Notes under the pieces: model-generated
Database searches by the model: none
What the model was told of the DNA's origin: nothing
Seen by the model: the letters and a program-made list of their open reading frames with translations, nothing else
Source of the DNA: Woeseia sp.
Lineage (GTDB): Bacteria; Pseudomonadota; Gammaproteobacteria; Steroidobacterales; Woeseiaceae
Reading direction: 5' to 3'
Assembly: GCA_018701055.1 (NCBI GenBank)
Contig: JABIUH010000027.1
Location: forward strand, 1 to 12,669
Length of the DNA: 12,669 nt
In this document: one piece after another, positions 8,143 through 12,669 of the stretch
How the letters are laid out: each line of letters begins with the position of its first letter
Numbering within the stretch: the first letter of the stretch is position 1
Made by a program: the position numbers and the translations under genes

Positions 8143-8868
8143 CTAGAACGCATACTCAATCGAGACGGCACTCAGTCGATCGGTTTTCTCGCTACCGATG
8201 GGAACATCGCTGTTTTGCTTGATCGTGTATGACAACACCAAAGCAAAATTACCAAGCAACCGCGCTCGCACGGCACTAATCGACTCGATATAAGTGTTGT
8301 CGGATCCAGACTCAACAATAATATTCTGATCGAAACCGGCGGTTTCGCTGAAGATCCAGCTGTAGTTGACATTGCCGCGACCAATTACGCCACTCTCGGT
8401 CGTTCCGTCTGCAAGATCCGCACTACGATGACCTACACCCAGACCGACACTTAGCAAGTGCTTCGGGGTATCAATTAAACGATGCCCGTAACCCACCGCT
8501 TCGGTTAGTTGTTGATCAACACCACTGAATCGATCCTTACGCCAATCGACCGTGCCGAAAACGAAATTTTTCTCAGCCAAACTGTACTCCAACTTCCAAC
8601 CGGCCTGGTAGGCCTCTGCGGTGCTTATCTCGCTGGCATCGGCGCCGTTCGACGACACATTAAACGCGTGCTTCCAATCATTCTTGGCATAACCAACACC
8701 CATCGTCGTGTTATAGCTCGTGGTCTCCGTGTTTCCGGAAGTACTTAAATAACCAAGCGAAGCAGCACCTGACCAGGAGCTCTCTTCTTCCGTCGCTGGT
8801 GGTGATTGAGCAAAAGGACTAGACGCAATCAACAGTATCGCGCCGACAAACATTCCTTTTCGGAACAT
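8143..8868 (-). CDS. DUF481 family outer-membrane beta-barrel protein (YdiY-like)
   Basis: This is a 241-residue exported protein of the DUF481 / salt-induced outer-membrane protein family; its molecular function is not established. A signal peptide covers about 1-21, with cleavage likely after FAQ. The mature part opens with SWSGAASLGYLSTSGNTETTS, the usual first strands of this family. It continues as alternating amphipathic strands and ends in EYAF with a C-terminal Phe, as expected for a barrel inserted by BAM. The start is supported by GGAG 9 nt before the ATG at 8868. The gene is convergent with ggt, with a hairpin in the short gap, and divergent from the 2-oxoglutarate oxygenase. Family members have been linked to salt or envelope stress, but nothing in this sequence proves that role here. 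Confidence 0.9.
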   Translation of the reverse strand: MFRKGMFVGAILLIASSPFAQSPPATEEESSWSGAASLGYLSTSGNTETTSYNTTMGVGYAKNDWKHAFNVSSNGADASEISTAEAYQAGWKLEYSLAEKNFVFGTVDWRKDRFSGVDQQLTEAVGYGHRLIDTPKHLLSVGLGVGHRSADLADGTTESGVIGRGNVNYSWIFSETAGFDQNIIVESGSDNTYIESISAVRARLLGNFALVLSYTIKQNSDVPIGSEKTDRLSAVSIEYAF

Positions 8869-8903
8869 GACGAAAGTCTCCAGTTTAGGAATAAGGGAAT
8901 AGT

Positions 8904-8940
8904 CCGCAGGCGGTAAATCGCTGCCCAGCTTAGCCTGCGG
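8904..8940. repeat. Inverted repeat, 8-bp arms, upstream of the DUF481 gene
   Basis: CCGCAGGC at 8904-8911 and GCCTGCGG at 8933-8940 are exact inverted copies separated by 21 bp. The repeat lies 36-72 bp upstream of the DUF481 start codon, in the range of a promoter or 5' leader. It could be an operator with half-sites about 29 bp apart, or an RNA stem-loop in the leader. There is no evidence to choose between these. Confidence 0.45.
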
Positions 8941-9016
8941 TCGGCAATGCTAGGATATTTTGCTCGTCATTTCACTAAACTCGGCGCTATTTTGCCAACC
9001 GTGCAATATCAAAACC

Positions 9017-9030
9017 GCCGGACGTCCGGC
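9017..9030. promoter_or_regulatory. Perfect 14-bp palindrome followed by a T-rich stretch
   Basis: GCCGGACGTCCGGC is its own reverse complement, with a central GACGTC. As RNA it could fold as a 5-bp G+C-rich stem with an ACGT loop, and the plus strand continues CCTATTTTTA. It lies 77 bp upstream of the oxygenase ATG. An operator for a dimeric regulator and a leader attenuator are both possible. A terminator for an upstream plus-strand gene is unlikely because none exists before it. Confidence 0.45.
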
Positions 9031-9107
9031 CCTATTTTTACCACCAGGCCGTGCGCCGCAGCACATCTGCTAGGCTACGGCCCTCTAGAGAACCCGTGGA
9101 ACAATTG

Positions 9108-10175
9108 ATGAACGATCCGGACATAAATGCAGTAAATCAGGACTTCATTCGTTACGACCAGGTGGCTAAAGGCCACACTTACAAGCTGGCCGAAAGCTCA
9201 ACTGATGAGTTCGACACGGATTATGAGATTCAAACCTTCGACTTCTCTCGTTTTTTACGGGGCAACGAAAACGAACGAAAATTATTTGCTGAAGAGTTTG
9301 GCGCGGCGGTGCAAGACATTGGATTCTCCATCCTCACCGGTCATGGAGTCGATAACGCGCTTTACGAAGAAATGAACGAACGCACTGAAGAGTATTTTGC
9401 GACCACCTCTATGGAAGACAAGATGCGCTTCCGCGCAGCGCGCCACGGCTCCGTCAGTCAGGGGTATTTTCCGATACGCGAAACGAGTGATATTCATCCA
9501 GATCTCGTAGAAGGATGGGTCTGGTGTCGACGCGCTTTCGATTTGCCGCAAAATCGCGAGGAAAAATTTAGATCGGAAGATTTTTGGCCGGATACTAAAT
9601 TCGAACCCGTTTTTCGCGAACTCGTACTCGCGCATGAACGTCTAATTAAACCAATCACGCAGGCCATGTTCCAAGGCATCGGTTGCGACCCGCATCTTTA
9701 TGACGCCAAGCTAACGGAAACCAATTTCGGATTACGTCTCAATTATTACCCACCTCTCGATGCCAAGGACGATGCGTCAGGCGCCGGACGACTATTGGGT
9801 CACGAAGATGTTGATCTGTTTACGATACTGCCCGCAGCGGAAGTCAGCGGACTGCAAGTATGGAATCACCATAGCGAGAAATGGGTGCGCCTCGATCCTC
9901 CCGCCGGCTCTCTGATTATCAACACTGGCGACTACATGCAACGCATAAGCAACGACCGCTTACCGTCAACGACACATCGCGTCGGAAAACCTATCGATGG
10001 TTCACATCGAAGCAAGCCCCGCATTTCATTTCCGATGGCGGTATATGTTTGGGAGGACGAAATTCTCGACGTCCTACCCGGTCTCGGCGAGCCGAAATAC
10101 GAACCCATTCGCGCGATCGAATTTCACACCCACAGCACTGCCAAATTTTACGGGGACGACTACGCGGTAAAATAG
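9108..10175 (+). CDS. Isopenicillin N synthase-like 2-oxoglutarate/Fe(II)-dependent oxygenase
   Basis: This is a predicted cytoplasmic non-heme iron oxygenase of 355 residues, of the isopenicillin N synthase / plant-type dioxygenase family. The N-terminal DIOX_N part includes DIGFSILTGHGVD, the usual strand-turn of the family. The C-terminal jelly roll has the iron triad H232-E-D234 (LGHEDVDLFT) and H290 (STTHRV), plus the 2-oxoglutarate-anchoring R305-I-S307. YYPP, GLQVW and GSLIINTGDYMQ are also typical. I chose the ATG at 9108, with GGA 8 nt upstream. The open frame extends to GTG codons at 9096 and 9051, but the added residues are basic and unlike the family. The hydroxylation or ring-forming substrate cannot be told from sequence. 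The gene is followed on the same strand by an NhaC-family carrier 89 bp downstream, and is possibly co-transcribed with it. Confidence 0.92.
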   Translation: MNDPDINAVNQDFIRYDQVAKGHTYKLAESSTDEFDTDYEIQTFDFSRFLRGNENERKLFAEEFGAAVQDIGFSILTGHGVDNALYEEMNERTEEYFATTSMEDKMRFRAARHGSVSQGYFPIRETSDIHPDLVEGWVWCRRAFDLPQNREEKFRSEDFWPDTKFEPVFRELVLAHERLIKPITQAMFQGIGCDPHLYDAKLTETNFGLRLNYYPPLDAKDDASGAGRLLGHEDVDLFTILPAAEVSGLQVWNHHSEKWVRLDPPAGSLIINTGDYMQRISNDRLPSTTHRVGKPIDGSHRSKPRISFPMAVYVWEDEILDVLPGLGEPKYEPIRAIEFHTHSTAKFYGDDYAVK

Positions 10176-10229
10176 TTTGCGCAGCAGCAAAGTTCGACAA
10201 AGCGTCGAAATAGAGCGCGCATTGCTCTA
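10176..10229 (+). other. Three consecutive small stem-loops in the gap between oxygenase and carrier genes
   Basis: Directly after the oxygenase stop come three short perfect stems in series. TTTGC/GCAAA is at 10176-10191 (6-nt loop), TTCGAC/GTCGAA at 10193-10209 (5-nt loop), and TAGAGC/GCTCTA at 10211-10229 (7-nt loop). None is followed by a T tract, so these are not classical intrinsic terminators. Such stems in an 89-bp spacer could stabilise the upstream message, be a processing site, or modulate read-through into the carrier gene. Stems of 5-6 bp can arise by chance. Confidence 0.4.
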
Positions 10230-10264
10230 CAGTCGCATTCTGCCAATCTAATAACAGGCGCTAT

Positions 10265-11677
10265 ATGACCGACCCGAGCTGGTATTCGATACTCCCGCCC
10301 ATTCTCGCAATCATCCTGGCGATATGGACGAAACAGGTCATCTTGTCTTTGTTTGCTGGCATCTGGATCGGCACCACGGTTTTAAGCGGCTTCAACCCAC
10401 TCGCTGGCGTAACGGGGGGCCTCGACGGAATCGTCAATGTTTTCACTGATCCGGGCGATGCTCGAATCCTCATCTTCACACTCCTAATAGGCGCGTTAAT
10501 AGCGACGATTGAACACTCCGGTGGTGTGCGCGGCTTCGTACATTTTCTCGAAACGCGGCGTTGGGTCCATAACGGCAAGCGCGCACAAATTTTGGCCTGG
10601 GCTACCGGCCTGGTCATTTTCATTGAATCAAACATTACGCTATTGGTGGCTGGCTCGGTCAGCCGACCACTATTTGATCGTTATAAAATTTCCAGGGAAA
10701 AACTCGCCTACCTCATTGATGCAACCTCAGCACCTGTGTGCGTAATGATTCCCTTGAATGCCTGGGGCGCGGTCATCATCGGACTAATCGCCTCTACCGG
10801 GATCGAAAACCCACTTGAGGTTTTTATTGAGGCTATTCCGTACAACTTTTACGCGATCGCCGCCATCATCCTTTCGGCGGTTGTGATCTGGAAAAATATC
10901 AACATTGGACCGATGAAAAAGGCGGAGGCCAGAACTCAGGCAGGCGACATACATTGGCCGGATGCCACACCGATGGTAGACATTGCAGCTGACACTGAGG
11001 TTGATGAAAGTGCACCAGTGCCATCCGCCCTATTGATGGTGCTGCCTATCGCAGCACTCATCATCATGATGCCGATTGGTCTTTATATAACCGGCGACAG
11101 CAAGATCATCGAAGGATCAGGATCGGTCTCAATTCTTTGGTCAGTCAGTTTCGCGCTAGTGGTCTCCTGGATTATGGTTCTAGCGAAGCAATTGATGTCC
11201 ATTAATGAGCTGATGAAAATATTTATGAAGGGGGCTGGCGGGATGCTCCCAATTGCGACAATTTTATTGTTTGCGTTGGCACTCGGAGATGTCGCCAACG
11301 CATTGGGAACCGGGCTCTACGTCGCGACAGTTGTCGGCGATACTATTCCGGCGCCACTTCTTAGCCCGCTGATATTTTTAGTATCGGCTTTTATCGCCTT
11401 TTCAGTCGGTTCCAGTTGGGGCACGTTCGCCATTATGATTCCGATCGCCATACCGATCGCAGCAACGCTGGGGTTGCCGATTCCATTGTTATTGGGAGCC
11501 GCGCTATCTGGAGCGATTTTCGGCGACCATGCCTCACCCATTAGTGATACGACGGTCGTCGCTTCTATGGCTTCGGCAACAGACCACATCGATCATGTCA
11601 GAACACAATTGCCCTACGCATTGATCGCCGCCGCCTTTGCTACACTCGCATTCTTACTCGCCGGGATGATGTCTTAG
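10265..11677 (+). CDS. NhaC-family Na+/H+ (or Na+/solute) antiporter, second paralogue
   Basis: This is a 470-residue inner-membrane secondary carrier, paralogous to the minus-strand carrier at 4761-6245. The two align through ILAWATGLVIFIESNIT, RPLFDRYKISREKLAYLIDAT, SAPVCVMIPLNAWG, FSVGSSWGTFAIMIPIAIP, and AIFGDHASPISDTT. About eleven or twelve hydrophobic segments are visible, with an acidic cytoplasmic-type loop near residues 225-255. The start ATG at 10265 has AGG 8 nt upstream. At the position where the first paralogue has SDLGTPLIVGP, this one has IESNITLLVAG, so the transport-path residues differ and the substrates may too. The gene is convergent with dapF (15-bp gap). Family members include Na+/H+, malate/lactate and predicted amino-acid carriers. 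The substrate is unassigned. Confidence 0.93.
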   Translation: MTDPSWYSILPPILAIILAIWTKQVILSLFAGIWIGTTVLSGFNPLAGVTGGLDGIVNVFTDPGDARILIFTLLIGALIATIEHSGGVRGFVHFLETRRWVHNGKRAQILAWATGLVIFIESNITLLVAGSVSRPLFDRYKISREKLAYLIDATSAPVCVMIPLNAWGAVIIGLIASTGIENPLEVFIEAIPYNFYAIAAIILSAVVIWKNINIGPMKKAEARTQAGDIHWPDATPMVDIAADTEVDESAPVPSALLMVLPIAALIIMMPIGLYITGDSKIIEGSGSVSILWSVSFALVVSWIMVLAKQLMSINELMKIFMKGAGGMLPIATILLFALALGDVANALGTGLYVATVVGDTIPAPLLSPLIFLVSAFIAFSVGSSWGTFAIMIPIAIPIAATLGLPIPLLLGAALSGAIFGDHASPISDTTVVASMASATDHIDHVRTQLPYALIAAAFATLAFLLAGMMS

Positions 11678-11692
11678 TACGTTTTAAAGACT

Positions 11693-12553
11693 TTAGTAAT
11701 AACCGGAAAAACAATGCGCGACCGGACCGGTCATCACCGCAACCGAGTCGTCACGGATTTCAATCGTCATATCACCCGCCGGCATCGTAACCGTCAATGT
11801 CGATTCGCTCGTCAAACCACGAAGTTGAGCTGCATAAACGGCGGCGCACGCACCACTACCACAGGCCGTCGTCAATCCGGCGCCGCGCTCATACACGCAT
11901 AAGTGCATGTGATCTGCCGAAGTCATTTGAGCAACACCTACATTGACTTCATCAGGAAACAAAGGATTCCTCTGCAATCCAGGCGCTAAAGCCTCGATAT
12001 CGATTGCGGACAGGTCATCAACAAAAAAGACGGCGTGCGGGTTGCCAATGTTAAGCACTACCGCATCGCCCAGAGCATCTATGCCAAGATCGAGGTGCAA
12101 AGTATCCCGCGCTTCGGCCAACGGAATGTCCTGCCACGCAGTAGTGAGACGCCCCATTACGCACTGCACCAAATACTCCCCGGCGCGATTGCACTCAATC
12201 AATCCAGCCAGCGTCTCGATCACGACGGAATCGCTTGCCTGCTCGTCCATCAATAACCATGCGACGCACCGGGTTGCGTTACCGCAGGCTTCAACTTCGC
12301 GACCATCAACATTGATGATACGCATGAACGCTTCAGCGCCACCCTTCTGACCAATTTGGGTCGGCGGCTCAATGAGAACTAACTGATCACCTCCCACACC
12401 GATATGCCGGTCGCATAACCGAACCACTTCCTCTACATCTGGCTTATACGCCTCAAGCCGCCCGTCGGTGATGATGAAGTGATTGTGCAGGCCGTGCATT
12501 TTGACAAAATACCGACCGGCGACATTCTGGCCAAACGATGATGGCTCGAGCAT
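11693..12553 (-). CDS. dapF: Diaminopimelate epimerase
   Basis: This enzyme interconverts LL- and meso-diaminopimelate in the cytoplasm, supplying peptidoglycan and lysine synthesis. The two catalytic cysteines are present: C90 in EACGNATRC and C231 in TTACGSGACAA, 141 residues apart as in the family. GVGGDQLVLIEPP, GNPHAVFFVDD and YERGAG also match. I chose the ATG at 12553 (286 residues). The open frame continues to a TTG at 12586, but that codon falls inside a perfect TATAAT element. Relative to E. coli the N-terminus is about 13-14 residues longer, and the usual MHGLGNDF motif reads M19-HGLHNHF: Asn24 is kept, but Gly is replaced by His23 and Asp by His25. It is convergent with the NhaC carrier and divergent from the AlaX-like gene. 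The family assignment is firm; no strong Shine-Dalgarno is visible. Confidence 0.94.
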   Translation of the reverse strand: MLEPSSFGQNVAGRYFVKMHGLHNHFIITDGRLEAYKPDVEEVVRLCDRHIGVGGDQLVLIEPPTQIGQKGGAEAFMRIINVDGREVEACGNATRCVAWLLMDEQASDSVVIETLAGLIECNRAGEYLVQCVMGRLTTAWQDIPLAEARDTLHLDLGIDALGDAVVLNIGNPHAVFFVDDLSAIDIEALAPGLQRNPLFPDEVNVGVAQMTSADHMHLCVYERGAGLTTACGSGACAAVYAAQLRGLTSESTLTVTMPAGDMTIEIRDDSVAVMTGPVAHCFSGYY

Positions 12554-12571
12554 GTTGGAATCTTCAATCTT

Positions 12572-12599
12572 ATGTACAGATGTCAATTATAGAGTACAT
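12572..12599. promoter_or_regulatory. Probable dapF -10 element bracketed by an ATGTAC/GTACAT inverted repeat
   Basis: On the minus strand a perfect TATAAT occupies 12591-12586, 33 nt upstream of the dapF ATG. This would place the transcript start about 25 nt before that codon. No good -35 lies at 16-19 bp. Arms ATGTAC (12572-12577) and GTACAT (12594-12599) flank it with a 16-bp spacer, a geometry compatible with a dimeric regulator binding over the -10. The -10 is plausible; the operator is speculative. Confidence 0.45.
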
Positions 12600-12631
12600 T
12601 TGTGCTGACGGCGGCAGCAGCGGACAACCCC

Positions 12632-12669
12632 ATGACAGAACAGCTCTTCAAAGACGATTCTTATCTAAG
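12632..12669 (+). CDS. Start of a probable alanyl-tRNA editing (AlaX-type) protein, cut by the window end
   Basis: Only 12 complete codons are present: MTEQLFKDDSYL, then two bases of a thirteenth. This opening resembles the N-terminus of AlaX-type proteins and related AlaRS second-additional-domain homologues (MTE-hydrophobic-F-x-DxYL), which hydrolyse mischarged Ser- or Gly-tRNA(Ala). The identification rests on this short stretch alone and on my memory of family starts. GGA lies about 8 nt before the ATG, as a weak ribosome site. The gene would be divergent from dapF across a 78-bp spacer. It could instead be an unrelated protein. Confidence 0.5.
   Translation, partial: MTEQLFKDDSYL

Larger units (their letters stand above)
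8869..9107. promoter_or_regulatory. Divergent intergenic region rich in palindromes
   Basis: This 239-bp spacer lies between the divergent DUF481 and oxygenase genes and should contain both promoters. Three inverted repeats are visible. One has 8-bp arms CCGCAGGC (8904-8911) and GCCTGCGG (8933-8940). One is a perfect 14-bp palindrome, GCCGGACGTCCGGC (9017-9030), followed by CCTATTTTT. One has 6-bp arms GGCCGT (9047-9052) and ACGGCC (9077-9082). I found no convincing -35/-10 pair. In-frame GTG codons at 9051 and 9096 make it possible that part of this region is coding. Confidence 0.45.

Noticed and set aside
9051..9107. A longer oxygenase starting at GTG 9051.
   Set aside because: The extra residues are arginine-rich, overlap an inverted repeat, and have no clear ribosome site; the ATG at 9108 has GGA at a usable distance. 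The longer form is not excluded.
12554..12586. A longer DapF starting at TTG 12586.
   Set aside because: The TTG overlaps a perfect TATAAT -10 element and has no ribosome site; the ATG at 12553 already gives a full-length enzyme.

Overview
The window is about 12.7 kb of gene-dense bacterial chromosome with moderate G+C. It holds nine protein genes: seven complete and two cut by the window edges. Several features suggest a free-living, probably marine or aquatic, gammaproteobacterial heterotroph: a lipobox lipoprotein, a DUF481 outer-membrane beta-barrel, a periplasmic gamma-glutamyltransferase close to the E. coli enzyme, Na+-coupled (NhaC-type) carriers, and hairpins with a GGGTCAGAG / CTCTGACCC core. 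This lineage is an inference; there is no rRNA or other marker gene to fix it.

Layout. (1) 1-1041, minus: 3'-truncated PQQ-dependent sugar dehydrogenase lipoprotein. It is divergent from (2) 1233-4733, plus: a very large secreted protein that joins a TolB/PD40 beta-propeller region to an amidohydrolase. (3) 4761-6245, minus: NhaC-family antiporter, convergent with gene 2. (4) 6376-8088, plus: gamma-glutamyltransferase ggt, divergent from gene 3. (5) 8143-8868, minus: DUF481 outer-membrane protein, convergent with ggt. (6) 9108-10175, plus: isopenicillin N synthase-like 2-oxoglutarate/Fe(II) oxygenase, followed on the same strand by (7) 10265-11677, a second NhaC-family antiporter. (8) 11693-12553, minus: diaminopimelate epimerase dapF, convergent with gene 7. 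(9) 12632 to the right edge, plus: the first codons of a probable AlaX-type alanyl-tRNA editing protein, divergent from dapF.

How the genes may work together. Most neighbours are convergent or divergent, so the only possible co-transcribed pair is oxygenase plus second NhaC carrier, and the 89-bp gap between them contains three small hairpins. Genes 1, 2, 4 and 5 all carry export signals. Together with the two carriers they suggest a scavenging lifestyle: secreted or periplasmic breakdown of sugars, peptides and gamma-glutamyl compounds, with Na+-coupled exchange of amino or organic acids. The NhaC family includes predicted amino-acid carriers as well as ion antiporters, so the placement of one paralogue beside ggt and the other beside dapF is suggestive, but not proof of substrate.

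Non-coding content. Two related hairpins bracket ggt (6266-6305 and 8101-8127) and look like members of a dispersed REP-like family. Perfect or near-perfect palindromes lie in the 8869-9107 and 12554-12631 divergent intergenic regions. No RNA gene, CRISPR array, insertion sequence or prophage gene was seen, and no gap between genes exceeds 300 bp. Nothing here amounts to a convincing unknown defence or mobile system. The items worth following up are the hairpin family, the paralogous carrier pair, the non-canonical active-site motifs in the amidohydrolase and DapF, and the intergenic palindromes.
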